A stretch of 64,000 bases of DNA from Nitrospirota bacterium. GTDB lineage: Bacteria > Nitrospirota > Nitrospiria > Nitrospirales > UBA8639. The translations under genes were made by a program, and so were the position numbers. Below the pieces are notes generated by a model, which saw only the letters and a program-made list of their open reading frames with translations, was not told the DNA's origin and did no database searches. The stretch spans positions 1 to 64,000 of the forward strand of contig JAALKI010000008.1 in assembly GCA_011088105.1 (NCBI GenBank), read 5' to 3'. How positions within the stretch are numbered: the stretch's first letter is position 1; every line of letters begins with the position of its first letter. Below are positions 10,043 through 19,623 of this stretch, piece after piece.

Positions 10043-10969
10043 TCACAGTCCATCTCGTTCTTCGCGTGGAATAGTTAATTTTGCATCGATAAAATCCTGG
10101 TGAGAAAGATCAAGGGTCTTCGCAATCATCTTGATTTCTTCAATTTCCTGGTTAGATGTCTTATTCGCTGCATTTGCAACCATAAATAGACATCGAAGAA
10201 ACGTCTTTCGTTCCTCAAACGTCGTGTAATCACGCAAGCCTCGACCTAACCGAACAACATCCAAGCCTTTGAGGATTCGGACGCGACTAATTTGGACAAC
10301 CAGGCAAGCTAATTTTTCAGAAATCCCCCAAATCTTGACCAGCGATTGCACCATGGCCTTTTCTTCTTGTTCACAGATTTCTTGATCCAGCCATGCCACT
10401 CGTGCGAGCAACCCAGCAGCCAAACAGACTTTTTTAATTTCCTGTTCAGAGAGCACAAGAGGAGTCCCCTGATTGTCCATCTCGGTCACGAGCTGAAAAT
10501 ACACCGTATTCTTAATGTAATCCTCTAGACGACTTTCCCGACGGCCCTCCCCCTCATAATGAGCCATGCGTGACCGGACAGCTCGTCGAATCGGCCTCGT
10601 AAGGTGAGAGAATAACCCCACTCGTTTTTCTTCAATATCCCGGCGTAACGTCTCCCACATGGCGACTTCTGCCTCATCCATCTGACCATCAACCTGAACC
10701 AGGTTAGAAAGTGTCTCAAGGACTAATGTCTTATCGGCAGCAGAGGTCATGCCATCCAGAACCCGCTGAAGCAACTGATGTCGCTCTTCTTCACTGACCG
10801 GAGCAACCAGATATAACTCCAGTTGCATCCAGTCTTCACCGGAAATATCCGGCAGGAGAAAGAGCAACTCTTTCAAGGCATTTACTTCTTTATGATGTAA
10901 GGTTCCATCCACCCACGCAGCTCCGATCAGGAGTTTCCCAAGATTCAGGATAAATGCTTTGTCCGCCAT
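10043..10969 (-). CDS. TerB-like domain protein (two tandem TerB-type modules)
   Basis: The 308-residue, mostly helical product resembles tellurite-resistance TerB-like proteins. Its N-terminal part has the typical opening in which a helix is followed by A-WVDGTLH-KE, then a second half-module with VQVDGQMDEAE (about residues 85-100). A second copy starts near residue 175 with ARVAWLDQEICEQEE and ends near 280. These acidic motifs resemble the metal-binding helices of TerB. No signal peptide is present, so it is likely cytoplasmic. AAGGAGAAGG lies directly before the ATG at 10969. It is separated by 139 bases from the lipoprotein operon and divergent from the FGE-like gene. Actual involvement in tellurite or stress response is not shown. 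Confidence 0.75.
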   Translation of the reverse strand: MADKAFILNLGKLLIGAAWVDGTLHHKEVNALKELLFLLPDISGEDWMQLELYLVAPVSEEERHQLLQRVLDGMTSAADKTLVLETLSNLVQVDGQMDEAEVAMWETLRRDIEEKRVGLFSHLTRPIRRAVRSRMAHYEGEGRRESRLEDYIKNTVYFQLVTEMDNQGTPLVLSEQEIKKVCLAAGLLARVAWLDQEICEQEEKAMVQSLVKIWGISEKLACLVVQISRVRILKGLDVVRLGRGLRDYTTFEERKTFLRCLFMVANAANKTSNQEIEEIKMIAKTLDLSHQDFIDAKLTIPREERDGL

Positions 10970-11232
10970 ACCTTCTCCTTTTTGCCAATTGATAGTCTTG
11001 TATCCAATGAATGCACATAGATATCACGATGCATGGTCACTTCCTCCATGACCAGACAACATGGCAAATTGATCTTGCCAGAGTTCCAACACCCACGCAA
11101 CATGCAGGAACCATACCCATGCTATGAATTGAGGTTTTTGACATGATCTATGTACAATGTGCTCCGTGAAGAGTAAGAGTTTTTCAAACAAGGCACTGCT
11201 GAGTTGGTGAAAAAACGCTAGAGGAGACGCTG

Positions 11233-12132
11233 ATGGGGAAATCGTTTACGCATCAAAACCGACGCACTTTTTCACTGTTCGTCTTAACCGCATTGATCCT
11301 TGTGAGCCTAAACAGTCTCTCTACGGCTGGGGACGGCGAAGCCGAACCGGAACCCACGGACCGTGAAACCGTGTTTATTGGACAAGATGGCGCGCCCATG
11401 GTCACAATCCCAGAAGGGAAGTTTCTCATGGGTTCCTATGAAGGACCTCGGAATCAACGGCCAGAACATACCATCTGGCTTGATACCTACCTCATTGATC
11501 AATTTGAAATCACGATGAATCGCTATCAAAAATTTTTAGATGAAACTGATCATGATCCTCCTCCCTTGTGGGATGACGGGGCCTCTTTTGAAGTCGGTGA
11601 CCGCCCAGCAGTAGGAATGAATTGGTCAAGTGCTCTCACCTATTGTAAATGGGCAGGCAAACGCCTGCCTACTGAAGCCGAGTGGGAAAAAGCTGCCAGA
11701 GGCACTGATGGGCGACGTTATCCTTGGGGCCATATGCAACCCTTTGTCGACATTGCCAACTATAATCGCGGAGTCTGGGTCGATTATGCGATTACACTCA
11801 GATCCGTCACAGCTGGCATCAAAGGCATGAGCATTCGACATGGTTTAAAAGAAGGTGGGAAAAGCCCGTATGGCCTATACCACATGTCTGGAAATGCCGC
11901 AGAATGGGTGGTCGATTGGTACGATCGCAACTACTATGAACAAAGCCCACCGCGCAATCCAACAGGTCCTGAATCTGGAGAAAAAAAGGTCTTGCGTGGT
12001 GGGTCATGGGAAGATATGCCTAAGCGATTACAAGTCACCGCTCGCGGGTCAGCTGAGCCAAATTTTCCGGAAGAAGCCAATGACTTAACTATCGGTTTTC
12101 GATGTGCTATGGATCCCACGACATCATCATAA
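11233..12132 (+). CDS. Exported FGE-sulfatase-fold (SUMF1-like) protein
   Basis: The 299-residue product has a signal peptide (about residues 12-32) and then a formylglycine-generating-enzyme-type fold: GKFLMGS, a YLIDQFEIT strand, the RLPTEAEWEKAARG block, GLYHMSGNAAEWVVDWY and LRGGSWED, ending in IGFRC. The Cys pair that true FGE enzymes use for oxygen activation is not seen between the LRGGSW block and the C-terminus, so this is probably a binding or scaffolding member rather than a sulfatase activator. GAGGAGA lies 6 bases before the ATG at 11233. It precedes a TPR/outer-membrane barrel gene on the same strand by 209 bases. FGE-fold proteins often accompany envelope or polysaccharide loci. 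Confidence 0.85.
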   Translation: MGKSFTHQNRRTFSLFVLTALILVSLNSLSTAGDGEAEPEPTDRETVFIGQDGAPMVTIPEGKFLMGSYEGPRNQRPEHTIWLDTYLIDQFEITMNRYQKFLDETDHDPPPLWDDGASFEVGDRPAVGMNWSSALTYCKWAGKRLPTEAEWEKAARGTDGRRYPWGHMQPFVDIANYNRGVWVDYAITLRSVTAGIKGMSIRHGLKEGGKSPYGLYHMSGNAAEWVVDWYDRNYYEQSPPRNPTGPESGEKKVLRGGSWEDMPKRLQVTARGSAEPNFPEEANDLTIGFRCAMDPTTSS

Positions 12133-12356
12133 CGGGTATTCATCTCATTCAAGAGTCATACTACAAACGTAAAAGCCTAAAGGTAACACCCATCCATTCC
12201 ATGTGTTAAGCTACTTGCAAAGTAGGTTATTTTTTGGTAAGAAGCTGAACCTTCGATTACAACTAAATTCTATCATCGTACCTTATCTCCATGCCTGAAA
12301 CCTCTAGAGTCATCGTATCTCAACGCAAAAACACATCGTAAATGGATAGGCTTATT

Positions 12357-13775
12357 ATGCGATTCTTGCTTGCTAGCGTCACCCTCTTTCTTACATTCGC
12401 CCTAGGAAACTCATTCGCCATAGGGGCCGAGAACTTTTTCAAACTCAAGCAGGAAGGGATTCAGGCTCGAACAGAGAAAATTTGGGAGGTTGCTATTGAC
12501 CGATTGAGTCAGGCAGCGGACATTCGTCCTGACGATGCCGAAATCCAATACCTCCTTGGAACATCGCTCGGATTCTCAGGGCAATATCAAAAAGCCCAAG
12601 CGGCACTTAGACGTGCCCTAGCCATCAATCCACACTATGGAGATGCGACCTTGGCTCTTGCTCGAAACATAAGTTGGGGCGGAGACCATGAGTCAGCCTT
12701 GGCAGAAATCACACAGTTTCTTGCAAAACAAGACAACAATGCTGAAGCGCTTACACTTGCAGGACGATTGAATTATTTCCTCAATCATTATGATCGTGCG
12801 TACACCTACTATACGCGTTCCCTTCAAATAGATCCTGAAAATGTCGAAGCCCTCATAGGCAAGGGAGACGTCCTCCTAGCTCAGAGTCGTTACAAAGATG
12901 CCGAAAAGACCTATGCCATGGCAGCCAAAGTAGCCCCTGATGCCAAAGGGCTTGATAAAAAATTAAGGGCAAGCCGGGAGCGGCCCACACGTTGGCGCGT
13001 AGATCTCAATGTCGAAGGAACATTTTTTGAGGAGAATCAAGCCGATTGGTATCACACCAACATGCAAACAACCTATACGTATTCCCCTCGCACCAATGCC
13101 TGGTTTCGTTACGAGTTCTTTGAACGCTTCAAGGATGATGGACACCTGTATACTTTAGGTGGCAGTCACCAAGTTCTCGATTGGCTCCAGGCCCGAGCGT
13201 CAATAGGGATTAGTGGTCCCCGAGCCCCCTACCTCGGCAAGGAGTATTATCAACTAGGAGGTACGGCTAGACTCTGGAAAGGTAGTCAAAGTAAGGTACT
13301 AGGACAGAAGCTTATCGGCCCCACATTCCTAACCGTTGAGAACTACATCAGTCGCTTCGACAGAAGGGGGGTCAGTAGCGTTTATAGAATAGACCCTGGA
13401 CTGATACAGTATATTGGAAAAAGGTTCTGGGTAACCTTTCGTGCAGTAAACATGTGGGAATTCAAAAATGATCTTTTTGATTGGGGGTATTTCATTAGGG
13501 GTGACTGGCAACTGCTTGACCACCTTCGCTTATATGCTGGATACGCAGATGCCCCTGAACCATCAATACAAGCACAGGAATCCCGCGATAATATCGCCCG
13601 CATCCTACGCACACGCACAATTCTAGGCGGACTCGTTTATGATCTAACACCTCGCTTTGGAATTAATCTAACCTACTCCCGTGACCATCGTGACCTTGAG
13701 AAAGGCAGTGGACGCCCCAGCCAGCATAACACTATCGCCCACACGGCCGTACTTGGAACTACAATTCGGTTCTGA
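12357..13775 (+). CDS. TPR plus outer-membrane beta-barrel protein (YaiO-like)
   Basis: The product has a signal peptide (cleavage near FAIGA) followed by four to five TPR motifs (about residues 25-195), for example around the LGTSLGFSGQYQKAQAALRR block. From about residue 205 to the end, alternating aromatic-rich strands form a predicted beta-barrel, and the chain ends in Phe as outer-membrane proteins usually do. This is the YaiO-like arrangement; PgaA and BcsC also combine TPRs with an export barrel. I preferred the ATG at 12357, with GGATAGG upstream, over 12342, which has no ribosome site. Together with the nearby GT2 and HEAT genes it could export a polysaccharide, which is inference. 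Confidence 0.8.
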   Translation: MRFLLASVTLFLTFALGNSFAIGAENFFKLKQEGIQARTEKIWEVAIDRLSQAADIRPDDAEIQYLLGTSLGFSGQYQKAQAALRRALAINPHYGDATLALARNISWGGDHESALAEITQFLAKQDNNAEALTLAGRLNYFLNHYDRAYTYYTRSLQIDPENVEALIGKGDVLLAQSRYKDAEKTYAMAAKVAPDAKGLDKKLRASRERPTRWRVDLNVEGTFFEENQADWYHTNMQTTYTYSPRTNAWFRYEFFERFKDDGHLYTLGGSHQVLDWLQARASIGISGPRAPYLGKEYYQLGGTARLWKGSQSKVLGQKLIGPTFLTVENYISRFDRRGVSSVYRIDPGLIQYIGKRFWVTFRAVNMWEFKNDLFDWGYFIRGDWQLLDHLRLYAGYADAPEPSIQAQESRDNIARILRTRTILGGLVYDLTPRFGINLTYSRDHRDLEKGSGRPSQHNTIAHTAVLGTTIRF

Positions 13776-14121
13776 GCTCAACACACGTTGTATGCCCATC
13801 CTCTTTAGCAATAAAGGCAATAATGTTTTGTAATTTTTGAATGATCGACTGTACGAGCGCTTGTTCCTCTCGTTTTATTATCTTGAGCTCAGCCTCAGGA
13901 AGCCTTTGAAACCGTTCTCCATGTTGCGTAGTTCTTTTTGTCTAGCAGCTACTTACTTCTCATAGCGCTTTATCTTTTCCGCTATCGTTCTTTTAGCTTT
14001 TCCTGCGTCTTTTGTCGACTGAATCACACATTGCACATCAATAGAGCTAAGCTTAGATTCGGCAAAGGCCGTAGGCCTATATTATACCAATGCTAACAAC
14101 AACTCCTAACGATGTGATCAT
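13759..14121 (-). pseudogene. Decayed OmpH/Skp-family periplasmic chaperone
   Basis: On the minus strand the three frames together read like a small OmpH/Skp protein. A hydrophobic start at 14121 runs into a signal-peptide end (TAFAESK), then SSIDVQCVIQSTKDAGKAK, which resembles the family's N-terminal strand and first helix. A TAA interrupts the helix and is followed by VAARQKELRNME; after a further frame change comes a stretch from RLPEAELKI through ALVQSIIQKLQNIIAFIAKEDG, matching the family's C-terminal coiled coil and last strand. The family is normally about 160-180 residues; here the coiled-coil arm is shortened. The end runs 17 bases into the barrel gene on the other strand. The rest of 13776-14361 shows no gene. 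Assignment rests on pattern recognition. Confidence 0.5.
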
Positions 14122-14361
14122 TGCTACGATTAAATTAATTGGTACTCTAAATCATATAGGGACATTTCAGGTTCATATAATCAGATACCATCCCATGTTG
14201 AATTTCTCTGTTTAGTTATCATATAGTGATGCACAATCAAGCCGTTCCTAGTCCCTTATGGTACCTCATGAGATCAAAGCTGAAACGTTCTGCCTGATAA
14301 AGACCATGGCTACGCCTCTCTATTCACATATATGACGTGTCATCACCTAGGGAGACTGAAA

Positions 14362-15423
14362 ATGAGAAGATTGCCTTCTTCCTTCCGTATCCTGCCTGCG
14401 ACATTAGGTATCCTGCTTGTCGCTTCTATTGCGCCTGCGCAAACGATTGATGTCCCCATTATGGCACCCAAACGGGTGTTTGTCCTCCAAAACTATGTTG
14501 ATAATTTTAATTTTGGCCTTAAGGCAGGTGGTGAATTACGACCGTTTGGCAAGGTACTTGGCGAATTTGTCCTTCAGGACGGTGTAGGCAATCGGTTGAA
14601 ACCTCACTCTGTGACCGGAGTTGACACTGCGGCCTATTTATCCACCATTGATGAAGGATTTGGGGCTAGCTCTAACCAGGATTTCATCGGGTTCAGTAAG
14701 AGATTTGCCACAGCCACAAACCTGGAAAGCAAACTCTCCAGTAATACCATCGATGCGAGCGGATTTAAATCGATTTCATATTTTGTAAAAAATGCCGGGG
14801 ACACAAGCTATTCCGAAGCTTCCGTCTCGTTGGAGCTTGTGATTGGCGATGGAGGTGATGTTACAACTACCGATAACGAGGACAAATTTACCGGAAGCGT
14901 CTGGGGCCAAGCGGCACCAAAACCTATTGCGAGTATCAAAGGCAACAGTGAGTATAATGAATTTGAGCGAATTGACCTGACACTCAACGGATCAATCAAA
15001 GGCATAAAGGGTGGCTTTAAACGCATCATCGGGCCAACAGACAAAACAACTCACACAAACCTAACCAGTGAGTTATTAAAGCAAATAACTGGGGTTAACA
15101 TTGTGATGCATAGTGGTGGAGAGAGTGGAATCCGTCGTGCTATTCTTGTTGATGACATTAGTTTTTCGAATTTCAGTCTGGTTGTGGAACAAGAAAAAGT
15201 CTTTACTAAACCCGACAATACGACAACCATCATAAAATTCATCACCACTCTCACAACCAACTCAAGCAAATCAAGATCAGGCAAAGATATTTGCTTTACG
15301 ATCAACCAGGACATCGCGAACCAAACCTGTGTCCCAACAAATGATCAGGGCCAGGCGGTCTTTAATTTTCCTGTCACACCTGAAACCGCTATCTTCACTA
15401 TTGATGTCGAACCAGTTTTATAA
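14362..15423 (+). CDS. Exported protein of unknown function
   Basis: I do not recognise this gene. The 353-residue product has a clear signal peptide ending in APAQ (about residue 26). The rest is rich in Ser, Thr, Gly and Asn with alternating beta-type strands and no trans-membrane segment, typical of a secreted or surface beta-sandwich protein. Two Cys near the C-terminus (in KDICFTI and NQTCVP) could form a disulphide in what looks like a small Ig-like tail domain. The ATG at 14362 follows GGGAGAC by 5 bases; an upstream ATG at 14332 lacks this. It lies between the TPR-barrel gene and a two-TM membrane protein on the same strand. Confidence 0.6.
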   Translation: MRRLPSSFRILPATLGILLVASIAPAQTIDVPIMAPKRVFVLQNYVDNFNFGLKAGGELRPFGKVLGEFVLQDGVGNRLKPHSVTGVDTAAYLSTIDEGFGASSNQDFIGFSKRFATATNLESKLSSNTIDASGFKSISYFVKNAGDTSYSEASVSLELVIGDGGDVTTTDNEDKFTGSVWGQAAPKPIASIKGNSEYNEFERIDLTLNGSIKGIKGGFKRIIGPTDKTTHTNLTSELLKQITGVNIVMHSGGESGIRRAILVDDISFSNFSLVVEQEKVFTKPDNTTTIIKFITTLTTNSSKSRSGKDICFTINQDIANQTCVPTNDQGQAVFNFPVTPETAIFTIDVEPVL

Positions 15424-15478
15424 CGAACAGGCGTCGAACAAACCATAGCGAACACACCAAGGCAAGAAGGGACTAGTT

Positions 15479-16369
15479 TTGCTTCTGTTGTTTGACAAAG
15501 ACATCATGCCATCCACGGGCACGCAAACTCATCCCTTCCGTGCTTCTTCTATCAAGACGTCTCTATTCGACGGGTATGGGAAGCTAAAATTCAAGATATA
15601 TAAAATATACTGTTTGGTTAAGCGAATCCTTTTTATCGGATTTTGGGGTGGGATTGGCCTGGGGCTTCTCTGTTTGGGAGTCAGTCTTCTGACGTCACAA
15701 ATAATTTCCTGGAAAGAGAGTGGAGTCTGGAACACCGCTGAACTTCATGTACTTGTGGATACGAATTTACAGCAAATAAAGAACGGGGAGAGGCCGCAAC
15801 ACCCATTCCTTCTTCAATTTGCCGAATGGTTTCATGAGCCACAGCGTTTTCATGCATTTCACCAATTTCTTGTTGGTCTTCTGGTATGGCCCTACCTTCC
15901 TTATGTTTCCATTGCGATAGGAGGATTATTCATCCTTCAAAACTTCACTGGATCCAAAAAAATTAAAGAGAAGCACTACAATGCTCTCATTAACTATTAT
16001 CTTTATAATGCCAGACAGCTTTATGAAGCAGGTACAGCCCTTATCCATCCCCACAAACAATTGGCACGAGGCACAGGGACCTTTCACAAGGGGATAACCT
16101 ATTGCGCCAATGTGGCATTGAAGGAAAAGGAATCAACGAGTGCTGTCCTAAAATTTGATGTCACACTTACCAATGTTGATGCCACAACGGTATTCTCTGA
16201 TAACATTGATATTTCCATTCCCAAAAAAGCCATCTACAAACGATTTCGTTTGTGCTACCCCTTTGAATCTCACGGAGTTGACTTCCCTGAAATGTACATT
16301 GTCATTGCTCCTATTAGCCAGGAGATCATGGTCGTACTTATTGGACCCAAGCATTATATGTCCCCCTAA
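15479..16369 (+). CDS. Inner-membrane protein of unknown function (two TM segments)
   Basis: I do not recognise this gene. The 296-residue product has two strongly hydrophobic segments, about residues 50-75 and 130-155, separated by a loop of roughly 55 residues that should face the periplasm. The C-terminal 135 residues are soluble and probably cytoplasmic. The start is uncertain: a TTG at 15479 has AAGGGA six bases upstream, whereas the first ATG at 15506 has no such site. It follows the unknown exported protein by 55 bases and converges on the GT2 glycosyltransferase, so it may belong to the same envelope system; a synthase accessory subunit is one possibility but nothing in the sequence proves it. 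Confidence 0.55.
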   Translation: MLLLFDKDIMPSTGTQTHPFRASSIKTSLFDGYGKLKFKIYKIYCLVKRILFIGFWGGIGLGLLCLGVSLLTSQIISWKESGVWNTAELHVLVDTNLQQIKNGERPQHPFLLQFAEWFHEPQRFHAFHQFLVGLLVWPYLPYVSIAIGGLFILQNFTGSKKIKEKHYNALINYYLYNARQLYEAGTALIHPHKQLARGTGTFHKGITYCANVALKEKESTSAVLKFDVTLTNVDATTVFSDNIDISIPKKAIYKRFRLCYPFESHGVDFPEMYIVIAPISQEIMVVLIGPKHYMSP

Positions 16370-16710
16370 AAAATTGGTCTCCAGCTCATTTATTCACTTT
16401 CCAGATAAAACCTACAATGTTATTCCAAGCGGTTGATCGCCAATCTTTTCGATCATAGCCAGCCAAAATACTCACATTCTGCACACCAAAGAAGTATTTT
16501 AGTTGGAATACCTTTTTACCACAGGAGCCAGATTATTTGGTGAAATACAGCAGAATAAACCGAAGAGGAGAAACAAACTGGTCATTTCACTCAGTAAGAA
16601 GAAACGCAGAGGGGAGGCTGACCATCAAGAAGGTGGTCAACGAGATATGGAGCTTAGGCCTTCAATACGCTAAACCGACATAGCAAAAGGCCCTCTATTG
16701 TTCCAGACAC
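16370..16710. other. Intergenic stretch with a possible minus-strand gene remnant
   Basis: No intact gene fits. On the minus strand an ATG opens a short hydrophobic, signal-like peptide (MTSLFLLFGLFCC), which stops within 30 codons; another frame then reads coding-like residues (VFQLKYFFGVQNVSILAGY, then DRKDWRSTAWNNIVG) to a stop near 16390. This could be a broken exported protein. No homologue is recognised. Confidence 0.3.
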
Positions 16711-18300
16711 CTATGATGGCGTTGAACTCGGGCGGTACTTTGAGAATCCTCTCCTTTCAACCTTACCCCATTCCTTTTTCCCCATAAAAAATCGCCATAA
16801 CCCCCTTACCCGCCAGTAGGTCGCAATTTGGCGGTAGCCAAAGTTTTCGATAATAGCCACACCCGTCAGGATGAGCAAATCCTGCACACCAGGAAATCGT
16901 TTAAGCTTTAACTCCTCAAGAATAAGCGATCCAATACTGATGAATGTGGAAAAGACAAACGTCAAGATCACATAGGCGATAAGAAACTCTAAACTCAAGA
17001 CATCAAGAAACCAGAAGGTCGGAATAAGCACATAGCCCATAGCCTCAAGAATAGGCCCCAGGACATCAGCAATAAGAATGGTAGGCATGGTCAAAAAACC
17101 AATCCGACCATAACGGGGATTAAATAACATCCACAAGTGATTACTAAACACTTCCATCGCCCCTTGAGCCCAACGAGTCCGTTGTCGTCCAAGATCATCG
17201 ATTTTTTCGGGAACCTCTGTCCAGCAAACAGGTTCTGGGGTATAACTAATTTGGTAAGGCCGTTGTTCACGATACATCAGGTGGTGAATCTTCATGATAA
17301 TTTCCATATCTTCACCCACCGTCCCATGGCTATATCCACCAATTTCTTTCACGACATCTCGGCGAAAGATGCTAAAGGCTCCAGAGAGAACAGAGATAGC
17401 TCCGATATAACTCCAGGCCAGGCGCGCCGCAACAAAGACACGAAGGTATTCAACCGTCTGAAGAAGCACTAAGAGTTTGCGCGACAAAGCCACGGTCTGG
17501 ACTTTCCCTTCCTTGACAGTACAACCATTCGCAATGCGCACCATCCCACCCAGCGCAACAAGATCAGGCATTTGATTAAACGGTAAGACTCCTCGCAGTA
17601 AGGCATCTGGTTCTAAAAGCGAATCGGCATCAATGACACAAAACAGCGGAAAGCGCGACAAGTTAATGCCCGCATTAAGCGAATCTGACTTGCCTCCGTT
17701 TTCTTTGTCCACAAGGAATAAATTCGGGGTCTGCGAAGATCCATAAATCCCTCGGATCGCAGTATGCTTCAACCCTGGCTGATAATGACGGGAAATACGC
17801 GCCAGCTTAAATGCATCAAGAATCACCTGTAAGGTTGCATCTGTTGACCCATCATTCAGGACAATGATTTCAAAGTTTCGTAATCGGAGAGAAAGGAGAG
17901 ACTGAATACTTTCGACAACTGTCGCTTCCTCATTATAGGCTGGGATCAATATGGATATCGGAAGACTGGAATCCGTCGTCATCAACCGTTCCATACCAAT
18001 GTCTTCTTTCAGTGGTGGACGGCTTTGTTGGACGAAATAGACCAGGATCAGTTGAAATAAATAGATGAGATTTTGAAAAAACCCTAATGCGGTAATACCG
18101 ATAGAGATGCTTAACCCAAAGATATACAGGAAGGGCTCCAGATACTCAAAGACCCCTTCTAGATAAGCCGTAAGGGAAGAGACGCCTTGAACGCCTCCTC
18201 CAATACTTTCTATACCTTCTTGGGCATCTACAGACACCTTATCAGAAAAAATGGTGAATTTCTCTTGAAATACACCTAACCATTGACTGAAAAATGACAT
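16711..18300 (-). CDS. Membrane glycosyltransferase family 2 (processive synthase-like)
   Basis: The 529-residue product has a hydrophobic segment near 55-90, then a GT2 domain: ILIPAYNEE (about 118-126), VLNDGSTDAT with the first Asp, an IDADS DxD motif (about 223), a GED acid (about 331) and QRTRW (about 373), the Q/RxxRW motif of processive synthases. Three to four further membrane segments follow (about 395-470), as in poly-N-acetylglucosamine or hyaluronan synthases. It should polymerise a sugar chain and move it across the inner membrane. Its ATG overlaps the stop of the upstream HEAT gene by one base (TAATG), so the two are coupled. Sugar specificity cannot be read from the sequence. 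Confidence 0.88.
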   Translation of the reverse strand: MSFFSQWLGVFQEKFTIFSDKVSVDAQEGIESIGGGVQGVSSLTAYLEGVFEYLEPFLYIFGLSISIGITALGFFQNLIYLFQLILVYFVQQSRPPLKEDIGMERLMTTDSSLPISILIPAYNEEATVVESIQSLLSLRLRNFEIIVLNDGSTDATLQVILDAFKLARISRHYQPGLKHTAIRGIYGSSQTPNLFLVDKENGGKSDSLNAGINLSRFPLFCVIDADSLLEPDALLRGVLPFNQMPDLVALGGMVRIANGCTVKEGKVQTVALSRKLLVLLQTVEYLRVFVAARLAWSYIGAISVLSGAFSIFRRDVVKEIGGYSHGTVGEDMEIIMKIHHLMYREQRPYQISYTPEPVCWTEVPEKIDDLGRQRTRWAQGAMEVFSNHLWMLFNPRYGRIGFLTMPTILIADVLGPILEAMGYVLIPTFWFLDVLSLEFLIAYVILTFVFSTFISIGSLILEELKLKRFPGVQDLLILTGVAIIENFGYRQIATYWRVRGLWRFFMGKKEWGKVERRGFSKYRPSSTPS

Positions 18301-19364
18301 TACACGCTCATATGCTTTTCAATCAAAACCATTTCTGCCATCTCTTTTCCTTGACTCGTTCCTTGCGCCAAGTCCTCCAAGACCTCAACGCCTTTCGTTC
18401 CTATAGTCACAAGGGCACAGCTGGCAGAATACTGCCCCCCCCAGTCCGTCTCATCTTTTACTAAGCGGACTAACGACGGGATTGTTTCACTTAAACACAA
18501 CTGCCCTGCACACCGAGCGGCTTGTGCTCGCACTTGCCAATGGGAATCTTCTAGCCCCTCGAAAATCATTGGCAGCGCACGCGGAGTCCAGAAACCCGGC
18601 AGACACCGAAAAAATGCCATACGCACCTGAGGCGAAGGATCTTGAGCCAACGGGAGCAACAACGAGGTACCTTTGGTGTAACGCAGATGCCCTAACGTCT
18701 CCATAATCAGGACCTTGCTTGTCTCTGCAGTTGGTCCTGCTGGCATTGCCGCCAGAATTTCTAACAGACGTGGTGCTGCCGTCACCGTTAAGCGCCGAAA
18801 CATATTCTGAAGCACTAAAGCCTGCGGACCCAATGTTAAGTCGAGTTTCTCAAAAAGCAGATCCACAGAGTACAACGACTCTGTCTCAATGAGAGTGCGC
18901 GCAGCAGCAATTCGAATATCATGCACAGGATCATCGAGAAGCGTGTGCAGAAAGGCGATGACACGAGGATCGACAAAATACGCTAAGCTGGCAATGGCCT
19001 CCAGCCTTTCCACCAGCGGTCTCTGCTGAGCAATGGTCGCAACATGATCGGGAATCCCTAGAAAGACAAGTAGGTCTGTCAGACGATGGTGATCCTTGAT
19101 TTGAATACTCTTGAGCAATTCATAGGTATTCTGTACCAGGCAGCGCAGATCAGGGGGGGTCAGCGTCTGTTTCACCTCATCTCGCGTCGTAGTGCCTCGC
19201 AGATAGGCAAAAATCTGCGCGAAGAGACGTTGACGGCGTTCTGCTGTTTGCTGATCCAAATAGCGAGACACAAACCGCCGCCCAATTAAGATAAAGAGTA
19301 ACAGACATGATAAACCCATCATGACAAAACAGGTTATCCAAATAATGCGCAGAATATCCATCAT
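18300..19364 (-). CDS. Membrane-anchored HEAT-repeat protein
   Basis: The 354-residue product begins with one trans-membrane helix (about residues 7-28) followed by a positively charged stretch, so the remainder should be cytoplasmic. From about residue 105 there are five to six HEAT-type helical pairs; the clearest are DDPVHDIRIAAARTLIE, DPSPQVRMAFFRCL and DSHWQVRAQAARCAG. HEAT arrays act as protein-binding scaffolds. The gene is translationally coupled to the GT2 glycosyltransferase, so it probably scaffolds or regulates that synthase. Two ATGs at 19364 and 19361 are equally possible; neither has a strong ribosome site. Confidence 0.8.
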   Translation of the reverse strand: MMDILRIIWITCFVMMGLSCLLLFILIGRRFVSRYLDQQTAERRQRLFAQIFAYLRGTTTRDEVKQTLTPPDLRCLVQNTYELLKSIQIKDHHRLTDLLVFLGIPDHVATIAQQRPLVERLEAIASLAYFVDPRVIAFLHTLLDDPVHDIRIAAARTLIETESLYSVDLLFEKLDLTLGPQALVLQNMFRRLTVTAAPRLLEILAAMPAGPTAETSKVLIMETLGHLRYTKGTSLLLPLAQDPSPQVRMAFFRCLPGFWTPRALPMIFEGLEDSHWQVRAQAARCAGQLCLSETIPSLVRLVKDETDWGGQYSASCALVTIGTKGVEVLEDLAQGTSQGKEMAEMVLIEKHMSV

Positions 19365-19623
19365 GCTATGTAGAACGCGCCTAACAGTTCAAACGTCCCA
19401 ACCGACTTTTTCAGAACTTAGTCAAGAAAGTTACGTAATTTTCACAACAAATGTCTAGGCCGCTACCATTCATGATTGAAACGTCGTTCGGGCATTTATC
19501 TGATCTCAAATCAAAACGATGTAATTATGCCACAGAACGATAAAATTTTAAACTTTATTTTTTCTGTATGATTGAGCAGCCCATCGACAAAGGAGAAAGA
19601 TAGACTTCACGATAAATGGATTT

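Noticed and set aside
11233-12132. Reading the FGE-fold protein as a true sulfatase-modifying enzyme
   Set aside because: The catalytic Cys pair of that enzyme is not seen and no sulfatase gene is nearby.
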